From the NCBI GenBank assembly GCA_027022065.1, contig JALVZS010000120.1:1-8845 (forward strand): a stretch of 8,845 bases of DNA. Reading direction: 5' to 3'. This document shows, in pieces, positions 1-7,502 of the stretch (positions within the stretch are counted from its first letter, which is position 1; each line of letters opens with the position of its first letter). A program made the translations under genes and the position numbers. A model generated the notes under the pieces. It ran no database searches, was not told where the DNA came from, and saw only the letters and a program-made list of their open reading frames with translations. The DNA comes from a bacterium (GTDB lineage Bacteria; Thermosulfidibacterota; Thermosulfidibacteria; Thermosulfidibacterales; Thermosulfidibacteraceae).

Positions 1-169
1 CAACAGCATCCGCCCCCTCTTCCAGAAAGATGCGGGAGCACTCAAGCAGACCGTGCCCGTAGGCGTTGGACTTCACCACGGCGTAAAGCTTCCCCTTTAC
101 CACCTCTCTGATGAAGCGAGCGTTTTCCGCAAGGTGGTTTCTGTTTATTACTACCTGGGTCCAGCCCAT
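1..169 (-). CDS. alr: Alanine racemase, N-terminal part (runs off left edge)
   Basis: Alanine racemase interconverts L- and D-alanine using pyridoxal phosphate (PLP) and supplies D-Ala for peptidoglycan in the cytoplasm. Only the first 56 codons are present. The fragment begins [16 protein letters not shown] and contains AVVKSNAYGHG at residues 30-40. This is the hallmark PLP motif of the fold-III racemase family, with K33 as the expected Schiff-base lysine. About six residues fewer precede that lysine than in Bacillus-type enzymes. The ATG lies at 169-167 and shares one base with the TGA of the upstream membrane-protein gene (TGATG). A GAGGGTGAG ribosome-binding sequence sits just before it. 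It is the last gene visible in the leftward operon. The catalytic tyrosine and C-terminal beta domain lie outside the window, so intactness cannot be judged. Identification rests on the PLP motif and its position near the N terminus, which is strong. Confidence 0.93.
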   Translation of the reverse strand, partial: MGWTQVVINRNHLAENARFIREVVKGKLYAVVKSNAYGHGLLECSRIFLEEGADAV

Positions 170-660
170 CACTCACCCTCAGCCAAACCCTGCTCCCACA
201 GCTTGTAGTAGGCTACTCCTACGAGTATCCAGCCCGCAAGCATTACTATAGAGCCTATGCCCATTACAATAACCCCCATGGAGCCGTAAAAGATTAGATT
301 TCCGCCTAGGAGAAAGCTTTTTAGCCCCGTATAGTGGTAGATGAGGTGGTAGGCCTTTGCGAGAAAGAAGCAAGAGGCAACCAGACATAGGTAAAAGAAG
401 AGGAACAGAGGCCAAGCTGTTCTGTAGTCTATGCTTTCCGGATTGGAAGGGATGTGAGAGAAAAAAACGACAGAGCCTACGGTGATTACAGCTATGTAGA
501 TCAGGGTGTATCTGAAGATTTTGATGTCTTCTGAGCTTTTTGCCAGCTGGTAGTGGGAGAGAAGAAGCAGTATTTGCGAAAGCAGGGCAAAGGCCGGGAT
601 GAGCAGGGAAAAAAGTTGGATCAAAAGGGAAAAGAGTCCCAGAAGTCCGGCTGTTCTCAT
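169..660 (-). CDS. Small integral membrane protein, DUF996-like
   Basis: A 163-residue, very hydrophobic protein of unknown function. Probable membrane segments lie at about residues 4-36 (long enough for one or two spans), 50-68, 83-104 and 116-153 (again one or two), so four to six spans are likely. A short polar loop (about 38-49, [10 protein letters not shown]) follows the first hydrophobic block. A second polar loop (68-80) contains [11 protein letters not shown]. The C-terminal half reads as an aromatic-rich helix, then YHYTGLKSF, then a glycine-rich hydrophobic stretch ending [15 protein letters not shown]. That architecture, with a TG(V/L)K-F link and a final A-YY-L segment, resembles the DUF996 membrane family from memory. 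The assignment is tentative. The ATG overlaps the xerD stop (ATGA) and is preceded by AGGAGGG. Its TGA overlaps the alr start. The tight coupling supports a real gene although no function can be given. Confidence 0.8.
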   Translation of the reverse strand: MRTAGLLGLFSLLIQLFSLLIPAFALLSQILLLLSHYQLAKSSEDIKIFRYTLIYIAVITVGSVVFFSHIPSNPESIDYRTAWPLFLFFYLCLVASCFFLAKAYHLIYHYTGLKSFLLGGNLIFYGSMGVIVMGIGSIVMLAGWILVGVAYYKLWEQGLAEGE

Positions 661-1499
661 CTTCTCTGCACCCTCCTGTAGGCCCTTTCCAGCTCGGGCT
701 GAGCCACTTCCGTGTAAACCTGGGTGGTCTTTATGGACGCATGCCCTAAAAGCTCCTGTACGCTTCTTAGATCCGCTCCCCTCAATAGTATGTGCGTGGC
801 AAAGGAGTGGCGTATCACATGCGGATGCACCTTCTTAGGGTCTATACCTGCCTTTAAGGCGTATTCCTTTATCATCTGCCAAATCCTCTGCCGTGTAAGG
901 GACTTGCCCCTTGCGCTCAGAAACAGAAAGGGACTGTGGTGCTCTCTAACACGGAGATACCTGTTTATCCAGTTTAAGGCAACGCTGTTGACGGGCACTA
1001 TCCTGTCCTTTTTACCCTTGGACTGCTTCACAAACAAAAGCCCCTGGTTGAAGTCTATGTCCTCCACTTTTAGATTGCACACTTCAGACACCCTTAGACC
1101 AGAGGCATACATGAGCTCTAAAATGGCCTTATCTCTCACGCCTATGGGGGTTGAGGTGTCTGGTGCATTTAGAAGCTTTTCCACCTCTTCAAGGGTGAGG
1201 AACTTGGGGAGCCTCTCCCAATCCCTTGGCCTTTCAAGCTCCTCAAAGGGATCCTCCTTTACTTTGCCTTTCCTCCTCAGAAAGAGTAGATACTGCCTCA
1301 CAGCGGAAAGCTTCCTTCTCATGCTTGAGGGGGCAAGCCCCAGGCCGTAGAGGTGGTGTATATAGCCTATAAGGCCCTGAAGGGAAAAGTCTCCTTTCGT
1401 TATATCAAGAAACTGCTGAATGTCCCTTTGGTAGGCTTCTGCCGTATTTACAGAAAGCCCCCTTTCGCTCAGAAGATAGTCAATGAACTCATCCACCAT
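657..1499 (-). CDS. xerD: Tyrosine recombinase XerD-type
   Basis: Site-specific tyrosine recombinase that resolves chromosome dimers at dif during cell division. At 280 residues it is slightly shorter than E. coli XerD (298). The N-terminal core-binding domain (about 1-90) opens with [17 protein letters not shown] and contains [19 protein letters not shown]. The catalytic domain (about 98-280) carries the full active-site set: R136 in SGLRVSE, K161 in SKGKKDR, H227 and R230 in [11 protein letters not shown]253 in [11 protein letters not shown], and nucleophile Y262. All are intact, so the enzyme should be active. XerC and XerD are hard to separate by eye; the overall sequence looks XerD-like, and thermophiles may have a single Xer protein. 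The ATG follows the MscS stop by only 3 nt, with a GAAGGG ribosome-binding site inside the end of that gene. No phage genes or att-like repeats surround it, which favours a housekeeping Xer over an integrase. Confidence 0.93.
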   Translation of the reverse strand: MVDEFIDYLLSERGLSVNTAEAYQRDIQQFLDITKGDFSLQGLIGYIHHLYGLGLAPSSMRRKLSAVRQYLLFLRRKGKVKEDPFEELERPRDWERLPKFLTLEEVEKLLNAPDTSTPIGVRDKAILELMYASGLRVSEVCNLKVEDIDFNQGLLFVKQSKGKKDRIVPVNSVALNWINRYLRVREHHSPFLFLSARGKSLTRQRIWQMIKEYALKAGIDPKKVHPHVIRHSFATHILLRGADLRSVQELLGHASIKTTQVYTEVAQPELERAYRRVQRR

Positions 1500-1502
1500 A
1501 AC

Positions 1503-3647
1503 TTAGCCCTTCAACTCTTTGAGCCTTTCCACCACCTCTGGATACAGGGTTCTTACGTGCAGGTCCTGCTGCGGGAAGGGTATCTCTATTCCTGCTTCTG
1601 TCAACTTTTTGTGCAGGGAGTAGTAATAGGCGCTTATCCTGGCCCTTTTCGGAGCGTTCTTGTGGGGTATGGTTAGCATCCTGGTCCACACCACAAGGGA
1701 AAAGTTTAGAGAGGAATCCCCAAAGCCTTCAAACCAAACCTCTATAGGGTGCTCCTTGTCTTCAAAGGTGTAAGGCACTTCTCTTGCTGCCTCAATGGCG
1801 AGCTTTTCCACCTTTTCAGGATCTGTGCCGTAGGCTACGCCAAAAGGTATGATCAGCCTTCTCCAGTCGTCATCGTAGCTCCAGCTTACCACCTTACCCG
1901 AGATGAATTCCGAGTTGGGCACAATCACATCCACTCCGTCGTAAGTTCTTATAACTGTTGAGCGCATGGTTATCTCTTTCACCTCTCCCACAACGCCGTT
2001 TTCCAGCTCCACTATGTCCCCAACGCTTATGGAACGCTCGGTAAGTAGGATTAGGCCGCTTACGAAGTTGTTTATTATGGTCTGCAGGCCAAAACCCACA
2101 CCGACGCTCAACGCGCCTACTATGAAGGTAAGCTCCTTAAGGCTGAAACCAGCCGATGAAACGGCTACAGAGAGTGTTAAAAGAAGGATAAAGTAGTAGA
2201 CCAAGGTGGAAGCCGACTCTGCCGTTCCTCTGGGCACTTCTGTGTGAAGTATCAAAAACTGCTTGAGTCTTCTTCTAACAAACTTGGCAGTGACGAAGCC
2301 GATAAAGATTATCAGGATGAACTTCAATATGCCCCCGAGGGTTATCGGGGTGTTTCCAAGGGTTATGATTGGCTGGTAGAGGATCTTTTTTATTCTGCCA
2401 AAAAGAAGCTTCACCTTGCTGCTAAGGGTGTATACTCCCCTTTCCAGCAGTCCTGAGTGGAGGGCAAAAAGCTGCTTCGTTTTTAACATGTAAAGAATGA
2501 AAGATTCTAGTTGGGAAATGTTCTGCTGAATGTTGAACGCCAGATTCCCATATTCGTTTACCAGGTTTCTGCACATGGCAAGAAGCTTTCTAAGGTCCCT
2601 TGGGGCCTTGTAGGACAGCTTCTCGTACTGTTGCTGGATGTTGATCATCTTCAGGGTGGCAAGGTGCAGGGCGCCCCTTATCCTGTCAAGATCCGCCTCC
2701 AGCTCACTTTTTAAGCCCTCCTCCCTCTCCAGCAGGGCTGAAATTGCGTCAAAGGTGGCCTTCCTCTTCTTTCCCTTGCATCTCTGGCTTTCGCAGGAAA
2801 GCCACGCGACCTTGAACCGCTGAAAGTGGATCTTTGCTCTGGTCAGCTTTTCCTTCTGCTTCAACTCCTCCAGCGAAAGGTTGAGCCTTTCAAGTTCCGT
2901 TTCTATCTGCTCCTTTTTCAGAGGATCTTTCAGGGATACAAGCTTTGCTTCAAGAAAGACCCTTCTTCTGTTGTTGTATATAGATTTGGCTTTTATGTCG
3001 CTTTCAATCTGATCCAGGGTTTTGTTGCTTGAAATAAGATCCTGTTCTGCCCTGTCCACATCTTTTGCGGTTATCTTTAAGTGGGAGAAAACCCTCTTTA
3101 GCTTCTCATCTATAACCTGTGCGGCCTTCTCAAGACCCTCTATCTGCGGGGAGATCTGATTTATCTTTATGTTTTTCTCAACGAGGGCTATCTGAACCCC
3201 TACGAGCTGGGCGAGGGTGTCTAGGTTCTTGCTCTGCAGCCACTGGGCCTCAAGCTCCTTCTCTTCGCCTTCAAGCTCGTTTACCTCCTCCTCAAGGTAC
3301 TTCTTTTTCTGCTTAAGTGAGGCTAGATTGTTTGTTATGTCGTAGAGGGTTGAAATTAGATTATCATACACAGACAGAGGATACGGCGGTCTTCCTATCT
3401 TCGGCGTTTCTGGTACTGAGAGCTGCGGGGGTGAAGCAAGCTCGTTTTTTAGACTTTTTAGCTGGTAAACTATGCCTTTGAAGGCAGGATGCTTGAGCTT
3501 GCTGTACTCCTTTATCTTCTGCTCTATATAGGAGGTGGCGTTGGCGCTTTTTAGTATTTTGTCAATCTCTAACGGCGTGGCGGCTAGGCAGAAGGAGAAG
3601 AGAAAGGTGACTAAAAGAAGTGCTGCAAAACCTGTTAGCCTTCTCAC
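1503..3647 (-). CDS. MscS-family mechanosensitive channel with long N-terminal periplasmic coiled-coil region
   Basis: A 714-residue mechanosensitive ion channel homologue that would release solutes on hypo-osmotic shock. Residues 1-22 form a signal peptide (MRRLTG, a hydrophobic core, then a CLA/A cleavage site). Residues about 23-425 are predicted periplasmic and largely helical and charged, with coiled-coil stretches near 105-137, 170-270 and 300-345. Three membrane segments follow at about 436-456, 478-499 and 503-535. The last is the Gly/Ala-rich pore helix ([18 protein letters not shown], from 511) ending in [15 protein letters not shown]. The cytoplasmic beta and alpha/beta domains (about 540-700) include VPNSEF (576-581) and end near [14 protein letters not shown]. 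This layout is reminiscent of the larger MscK/MscM-like channels, but with fewer N-terminal membrane helices. The start is GTG at 3647-3645, overlapping the era stop (GTGA), with AGAGGA upstream; it places the signal peptide exactly at the N terminus. A CxxxxC pair (C285, C290) lies in the periplasmic region. Confidence 0.92.
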   Translation of the reverse strand: MRRLTGFAALLLVTFLFSFCLAATPLEIDKILKSANATSYIEQKIKEYSKLKHPAFKGIVYQLKSLKNELASPPQLSVPETPKIGRPPYPLSVYDNLISTLYDITNNLASLKQKKKYLEEEVNELEGEEKELEAQWLQSKNLDTLAQLVGVQIALVEKNIKINQISPQIEGLEKAAQVIDEKLKRVFSHLKITAKDVDRAEQDLISSNKTLDQIESDIKAKSIYNNRRRVFLEAKLVSLKDPLKKEQIETELERLNLSLEELKQKEKLTRAKIHFQRFKVAWLSCESQRCKGKKRKATFDAISALLEREEGLKSELEADLDRIRGALHLATLKMINIQQQYEKLSYKAPRDLRKLLAMCRNLVNEYGNLAFNIQQNISQLESFILYMLKTKQLFALHSGLLERGVYTLSSKVKLLFGRIKKILYQPIITLGNTPITLGGILKFILIIFIGFVTAKFVRRRLKQFLILHTEVPRGTAESASTLVYYFILLLTLSVAVSSAGFSLKELTFIVGALSVGVGFGLQTIINNFVSGLILLTERSISVGDIVELENGVVGEVKEITMRSTVIRTYDGVDVIVPNSEFISGKVVSWSYDDDWRRLIIPFGVAYGTDPEKVEKLAIEAAREVPYTFEDKEHPIEVWFEGFGDSSLNFSLVVWTRMLTIPHKNAPKRARISAYYYSLHKKLTEAGIEIPFPQQDLHVRTLYPEVVERLKELKG

Positions 3648-4483
3648 GTTCTTTTATCCTCTGTAACCGAAAGATCAAGGAAGACCTTTTTGCCGAACTT
3701 CTCCTCCATCTCCTGGCGGGCCATGGTGCCTATGGCCTTTATCATCTGCCCGCCCTTTCCTATCACCATGGCCTTGATAGAGGGCCTTTCCGCAACCACA
3801 AAGGCTTGCACATAAACCCTGCCCTCGCCTATGTCAATTTCCCCTACCTCTATCCTCACTTGCCTTGCGGGCTTTCCCTTTATCTTGGTCAATAGCTTTT
3901 CCCTTATTATGTCGTGGATCAAAGGGGTGTAGTCTATCTCTGTTAGGTAAGCTGGAGGCTCTCCTTCCCTTCCTTTAAGATACTTTGCCGTGGTCTTTAA
4001 AAGCTCATCTATGTTTGCCCTTCTCCTTGCAGAAACAGGAACTATCTCGTCCCAGAAGAGCTCCTCCGATATCTCCTGCATAAAGGGAAGAAGCTTCTCC
4101 TTGGGAACCCCGTCAATCTTGTTTATAACGATGAAGATGGGAACATTTCCCTTAAACGGCTCCAGCTTTTCCAAGATGGCGTAGTCCTCTTTGGTTATCC
4201 CCGTGTGGGCATCAATCATAAAGTAGATGAGATCCGTGTCCACAAGCTCCTTAAGGGCCTCTCCCATGGCCAGCTCTTCTTGCTCGTCCCTGGGCTTCAA
4301 AAATCCCGGCGTATCCACGAAGAAGACCCTTATGTTGTTTAATTCTCTTTCCCCCACTATGGCCTTTACGGTGGTTCCGGGAACGGGAGTGACGCCAGCA
4401 ATCTTTTTGTCAAGGAGCCTGTTTATCAGGGTGCTCTTTCCTACATTTGCCTTTCCCACTATGGTTACCTTTGCCCACCTCAT
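3644..4483 (-). CDS. era: GTPase Era, divergent
   Basis: Era is a GTPase that binds the 3' end of 16S rRNA and helps mature the 30S subunit. With the start chosen here it is 279 residues, slightly short for the family (about 300). The G domain shows G1 GKANVGKS (10-17), G2 GTT (36-38), G3 DTPG (57-60), G4 NKID (121-124) and G5 SAR (151-153). The C-terminal KH domain contains the [13 protein letters not shown] loop with GxxG at 242-245. One G domain plus KH fits Era and excludes Der. The reading frame stays open 40 codons further upstream to 4603. That extension would cross the divergent promoter region and the next gene's start, and would put 48 residues before the P-loop. The ATG at 4483 places G1 at residue 10, as in known Eras. 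The protein ends [15 protein letters not shown] and lacks the usual Trp-containing tail. Its TGA overlaps the channel's GTG. It is the first gene of the leftward operon. Confidence 0.93.
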   Translation of the reverse strand: MRWAKVTIVGKANVGKSTLINRLLDKKIAGVTPVPGTTVKAIVGERELNNIRVFFVDTPGFLKPRDEQEELAMGEALKELVDTDLIYFMIDAHTGITKEDYAILEKLEPFKGNVPIFIVINKIDGVPKEKLLPFMQEISEELFWDEIVPVSARRRANIDELLKTTAKYLKGREGEPPAYLTEIDYTPLIHDIIREKLLTKIKGKPARQVRIEVGEIDIGEGRVYVQAFVVAERPSIKAMVIGKGGQMIKAIGTMARQEMEEKFGKKVFLDLSVTEDKRT

Positions 4484-4487
4484 CCCT

Positions 4488-4515
4488 TTATCAAGATAAC
4501 ACGCTGGGATATACT
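4488..4515 (+). promoter_or_regulatory. Possible rightward promoter for the iron transporter operon
   Basis: TTATCA (4488-4493) and TATACT (4510-4515) are spaced by 16 nt, a 4/6 and 5/6 match to sigma-70-type -35 and -10 elements. A start near 4522 would give a leader of about 19 nt. That leader carries the GGAGG ribosome-binding site (4530-4534), which lies 6 nt before the ATG at 4541. The element overlaps the putative leftward promoter on the other strand, so the two operons may compete or be co-regulated. No Fur box was recognised. Confidence 0.35.
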
Positions 4516-4522
4516 TGGTCAA
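4493..4522 (-). promoter_or_regulatory. Possible leftward promoter for the era operon
   Basis: On the minus strand TTGACC (4522-4517) is followed after 18 nt by TATCTT (4498-4493), a 5/6 match to -35 and a 4/6 match to -10 of the housekeeping sigma consensus. Transcription would begin only a few bases before the era ATG at 4483, giving a very short or leaderless mRNA. This assignment is by eye and weak. The upstream neighbour is divergent, however, so some promoter must lie in or near this 57-nt gap. Confidence 0.3.
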
Positions 4523-4540
4523 AACGGTTGGAGGGATGGT

Positions 4541-5407
4541 ATGGAGGAGGCAGTCAGGCAGAAGATCCTGGAGTTTCAGAAAAACGAGATAACTGAGCAC
4601 CACATCTACAGGTTTCTAGCCAAGCGCTCAAAGGGGAAGAACAAAGAGGTATTTGAGAGAATAGCTGCGGATGAGCTTGCCCACTACAACAAGTTTAAGG
4701 AGCTAACGGGCGAGGAGGTGAAGCCTGACAGAAAGAAGATAGTGCTTTACGTCATCCTTGCCCTCATCTTCGGAGTTACCTTTGCGGTGAAGCTCATGGA
4801 GCGAGGAGAGGAGGGAGCTGAGAGGGCTTATGAAGAGCTTTCAAAGGATGTGCCTGTGGCGGCGGAGATTGTGAAGGACGAGTTTGCCCACGAGCAGGCC
4901 CTGATACAGATGATAGAGGAAGAGAAACTAAAGTATGTGGGTTCCATGGTTTTGGGACTTAACGATGCCCTTGTGGAGCTTACGGGTTCCCTTGCGGGCT
5001 TTGCCTTTGCCCTTCAGAACAGCAAGGTTATTGGGCTTGCAGGCCTCATTATGGGGGTTGCGGCAAGTCTTTCCATGTGTGCCTCTGAGTATCTATCCCA
5101 GAAGTCGGAGGCCGAGGAGGGGAAAAGTCCCATTAAAGCCTCCTTATATACTGGTATGGCCTACATACTTGCGGTGGTTGTGCTTGTTTGGCCGTTTTTC
5201 GTCTTTTCATCCTACATAATTGCCCTCATCATAAGCCTTCTGGGTGCCGTTGCCATTATATACCTTTTCACCTTCTTTATGGCAGTGGTGAAGGATCAGG
5301 ACTTCAAGGCCATGTTCAAGGAGATGCTCTTTATAAGCCTTGGTGTTGCCCTCATCTCCTTTGCAGTTGGTCTTGCCGCAAGGCACTGGTTGGGAATAGA
5401 GGTCTAG
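4541..5407 (+). CDS. Ferritin-like (erythrin) domain fused to VIT1/CCC1-family iron transporter
   Basis: A 288-residue membrane protein combining an N-terminal ferritin-like di-iron domain (about 1-125) with a C-terminal VIT1/CCC1 metal transporter domain (about 130-285). It resembles the Er-VIT1/MbfA family, whose characterised members export iron and protect against iron and peroxide stress. Candidate di-iron ligands are E16, E45 and H48 (DELAH), a Glu around 87-91, and E114 and H117 (DEFAH). A hydrophobic stretch at 67-84 interrupts the domain before [11 protein letters not shown]. The VIT1 part begins [16 protein letters not shown] (138-153) and includes [16 protein letters not shown] (178-193), the usual metal-binding cytosolic region. 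Hydrophobic helices lie at about 150-180, 200-223, 226-250 and 262-281. The start has a GGAGGG ribosome-binding site at 4530-4535. It leads the rightward operon; the next gene starts 10 nt after its TAG. The direction of transport cannot be read from sequence. Confidence 0.9.
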   Translation: MEEAVRQKILEFQKNEITEHHIYRFLAKRSKGKNKEVFERIAADELAHYNKFKELTGEEVKPDRKKIVLYVILALIFGVTFAVKLMERGEEGAERAYEELSKDVPVAAEIVKDEFAHEQALIQMIEEEKLKYVGSMVLGLNDALVELTGSLAGFAFALQNSKVIGLAGLIMGVAASLSMCASEYLSQKSEAEEGKSPIKASLYTGMAYILAVVVLVWPFFVFSSYIIALIISLLGAVAIIYLFTFFMAVVKDQDFKAMFKEMLFISLGVALISFAVGLAARHWLGIEV

Positions 5408-5417
5408 GGGGTGTGCC

Positions 5418-6188
5418 ATGAGCATGGTGCTCTATGAGGAAAAGGATAAAATCGGGATAATCACCCTCAACAATCCTGAAAAGAGAAACGCCCTTGCAAA
5501 GAAGCTTCTTGTGGAGCTGAGGGAGAAGCTCCTTGAGATTGGAAGGGAGAAAAGGGTAAGGGTTGTGGTGATAAGGGGGGCTGGGAAGGTATTTTCCTCT
5601 GGCCACGACTTAAGAGAGGTTATGGATGATTATCCGCTGAATGTGCTTGATGTGTTTCAGAAGTGCATGGAGATGATGAAGGCCATAAGGGAAATACCGC
5701 AGCCCGTAATAGCTTCCGTTCACGGTGTTGCAACCGCCGCAGGGTGCCAGCTCGTTGCCGCATGCGACATGGCAGTGGCGGAGGAAGGCACCCTGTTTCA
5801 GACACCAGGAGTTAAGATAGGCCTTTTCTGCTCTACCCCGGCGGTATTTGTGAGTAGGGCCATACACAGGAAGCACGCCTTTGAGATGCTCTTTACGGGG
5901 GAGTTTGTAGATGCGGAAACTGCTTATAGGTGGGGGTTGATAAACAGGGTTGCTCCAAAGGGGAAACTTGAAGAGGTTACCATGGAACTTGCCCAGAAAG
6001 TTGCGCAGTACAGCCTTCTGGTTTTGGGTATAGGAAAAAGGATGTTCTACCAGCAGTTGAACATGGAGGACTTCCAGGCCCTCAACTACGCAACGGAGGT
6101 TATATCCCTGAATAGTGCGGCAGAGGACGCCAAGGAGGGCATTAGCGCCTTTTTAGAGAAGAGGGAGCCTGTGTGGAGGGAACGCTAA
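5418..6188 (+). CDS. Enoyl-CoA hydratase/isomerase-family protein, ECHDC3-like, lacking both canonical catalytic Glu
   Basis: A 256-residue crotonase-fold protein that should bind an acyl-CoA thioester in the cytoplasm. The fold is shown by the N-terminal LNNPEKRNAL (17-26), the oxyanion-hole region GKVFSSGHDLREV (56-68), the GVATAAGCQLVAACDMA segment (103-119), and the tail KEGISAFLEKREPVW. The FSSGHDL, ATAAGCQLVA, TPGVKIGLFCSTP and EMLFTGE blocks closely resemble ECHDC3, a mitochondrial protein of poorly defined function. At the positions equivalent to the two catalytic glutamates of classical enoyl-CoA hydratase there are Q111 (AAGCQL) and G131 (TPGVKIG). Ordinary trans-2-enoyl-CoA hydration is therefore unlikely, and a different crotonase reaction or acyl-CoA binding is more plausible. 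The ATG at 5418 is preceded by AGGGGG (5406-5411); a second in-frame ATG lies two codons on. It sits between the iron transporter and cfa, 27 nt before the latter. No beta-oxidation partners are visible. Confidence 0.9.
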   Translation: MSMVLYEEKDKIGIITLNNPEKRNALAKKLLVELREKLLEIGREKRVRVVVIRGAGKVFSSGHDLREVMDDYPLNVLDVFQKCMEMMKAIREIPQPVIASVHGVATAAGCQLVAACDMAVAEEGTLFQTPGVKIGLFCSTPAVFVSRAIHRKHAFEMLFTGEFVDAETAYRWGLINRVAPKGKLEEVTMELAQKVAQYSLLVLGIGKRMFYQQLNMEDFQALNYATEVISLNSAAEDAKEGISAFLEKREPVWRER

Positions 6189-6190
6189 GG

Positions 6191-6214
6191 GCCCCCTCTC
6201 GGTAGGAGGTGGGC
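6191..6214 (+). promoter_or_regulatory. Potential hairpin sequestering the cfa ribosome-binding site
   Basis: In the 27-nt gap before cfa, GCCC (6191-6194) can pair with GGGC (6211-6214), and CCTC (6195-6198) with GAGG (6206-6209). T6210 is bulged, a T-G wobble closes the stem at 6199/6205, and a five-base loop CGGTA remains. The strong AGGAGGT ribosome-binding site (6204-6210) is largely buried in the 3' arm and the ATG follows at 6216. Ribosomes stopping at the upstream TAA (6186-6188) would cover the 5' arm, so coupling could open it. The function is inferred from pairing alone. Confidence 0.45.
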
Positions 6215-6215
6215 T

Positions 6216-7502
6216 ATGGTTGAGAAGAACTTGAAGCTTTTGGAGATGGTGTTTGGAGATTATCCCTCTCTGTTTGACTTTAGGCTGTGGAACGGGACGG
6301 TTTGGAGGCCTCCCCTCATGAGGGAAAGAAGGGCCACCGTTGTGATAAACAATCCCTGTATAATGGCCGAGGTGCTCTCTTTCCCCGTGGACCTCAAACT
6401 GGGGGAGGCGTATGTCTACAAAGATATAGATGTTGAAGGGGACATATACGCCATATTTCCTGCAGAGGCCCACATAGCTAGAAAGTACAGAAAGCTCGTG
6501 CTCAATCCACTCTTTTGGAAGCTCATTCTTGAAATAAAGAGAAAGGCAAAGAGGGACAGGAAAACCTGTGGAAGGGGCCCGGCTGAGCTGGAAGGTAGGA
6601 TGCACTCTATTGAGAGGGATAAAGAGGCCATAAGGTACCACTACAACCTGCCTCCTGAATTCTACGCCTGCTACCTTGATCCCCTCATGAACTACTCCTG
6701 TGCCTACTTCAGAAGCAAGGATGACGATCTTGCCACCGCCCAGCTCAACAAGCTTGAGCTAATATGCAGGAAGATAAGGCTTAAAGAGGGCGAGAGGGTG
6801 CTTGATATAGGCTGCGGATGGGGAGGATTCGTCATATACGCTGCAAAAAAGTACAGAGCAAAGGTGCTAGGAATAACCCTTGCGGAAAACCAGGTAGAAT
6901 ACGCCAAAAGAAGGATAAAGGAGGAGGGGCTTGAGGAGCTTGCAGATGTTAAGCTTCTTGACTACAGGCAGGTTGAGGGCGAATTTGACAAGATCGTGAG
7001 TATAGGCATGTTTGAGCATGTGGGAAAGAAGATGTTGAAGGTTTACTTCAAAAAGGCCTACGACCTTTTAAGGCCCGGTGGCATTTTCCTAAACCATGGT
7101 ATTGCTGCCAAGTGGAGCTTCTTCAGAACCCACTTCAGGAGGTTCTCCTTCGTGGAGAAGTATGTGTTTCCCGATGGGGATCTCCTTCCCATAAGCTACA
7201 CATTGAAAGTTGCGGAAGAGGTAGGCTTTGAGGTAAGGGATGTGGAGTCTTTAAGGGAGCACTACGCACTTACCCTGAGAAAGTGGGTGGAAAATCTTGA
7301 GAGAAACAGAGAAAAAGCCCTTGAGATTGTGGATGAGGCCACCTATAGGGTCTGGCGCCTTTACATGGCGGGAGCCTCTTATGGCTTTTCCATAAACCAG
7401 CAGAGCGTCTTTCAAGCGCTATTGGTCAAAAACAGGCCCGATGGAAGTAATCAGCTACCCCTCACCAGGGAAGACATCTACAGGGATTGGAGCGTGGCTT
7501 GA
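6216..7502 (+). CDS. cfa: Cyclopropane-fatty-acyl-phospholipid synthase
   Basis: A 428-residue S-adenosylmethionine (SAM)-dependent enzyme that adds a methylene bridge across cis double bonds of membrane phospholipid acyl chains. The N-terminal lipid-binding region (about 1-130) includes [18 protein letters not shown] (61-78). The catalytic domain begins near [18 protein letters not shown] (139-156), with C162 in NYSCAYF. The SAM motif [10 protein letters not shown] is at 195-204, and GMFEHVG (264-270) holds E267. H294 (NHGIA) and Y350 (REHYALTL) match the remaining bicarbonate-site residues known from E. coli Cfa (C139, E239, H266, Y317). The conserved late Cys of E. coli (C354) appears replaced in YMAGASYGF (383-391). 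The length is slightly above E. coli Cfa (382). The start follows a near-perfect AGGAGGT. The TGA overlaps the proposed ubiE TTG. Cyclopropane acids are typical lipids of Aquificales, which agrees with the suggested host. Confidence 0.95.
   Translation: MVEKNLKLLEMVFGDYPSLFDFRLWNGTVWRPPLMRERRATVVINNPCIMAEVLSFPVDLKLGEAYVYKDIDVEGDIYAIFPAEAHIARKYRKLVLNPLFWKLILEIKRKAKRDRKTCGRGPAELEGRMHSIERDKEAIRYHYNLPPEFYACYLDPLMNYSCAYFRSKDDDLATAQLNKLELICRKIRLKEGERVLDIGCGWGGFVIYAAKKYRAKVLGITLAENQVEYAKRRIKEEGLEELADVKLLDYRQVEGEFDKIVSIGMFEHVGKKMLKVYFKKAYDLLRPGGIFLNHGIAAKWSFFRTHFRRFSFVEKYVFPDGDLLPISYTLKVAEEVGFEVRDVESLREHYALTLRKWVENLERNREKALEIVDEATYRVWRLYMAGASYGFSINQQSVFQALLVKNRPDGSNQLPLTREDIYRDWSVA

Noticed and set aside
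724-1350. 208-codon open frame on the plus strand inside xerD
   Set aside because: It is antisense to a gene with a complete tyrosine-recombinase active site, and its translation shows no recognisable domain.
657-1499. The recombinase as a phage or island integrase
   Set aside because: It is embedded in a coupled core-gene operon with no att-like repeats, tRNA or mobile genes nearby, and is XerD-like throughout.
4484-4603. 40-residue N-terminal extension of Era to an upstream ATG at 4603
   Set aside because: It would overlap the start of the divergent transporter gene and the promoter gap, has no Era-like sequence, and would place the P-loop about 50 residues in instead of about 10.
6153-6641. 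162-codon open frame on the minus strand across the ech-cfa junction
   Set aside because: It lies opposite two well-supported genes and has no recognisable motifs.
7487-7498. Earlier TTG start for ubiE at 7487
   Set aside because: It has no ribosome-binding sequence at a workable distance and adds four residues not expected for the family; the TTG at 7499 has GGAG and a TTGA overlap.
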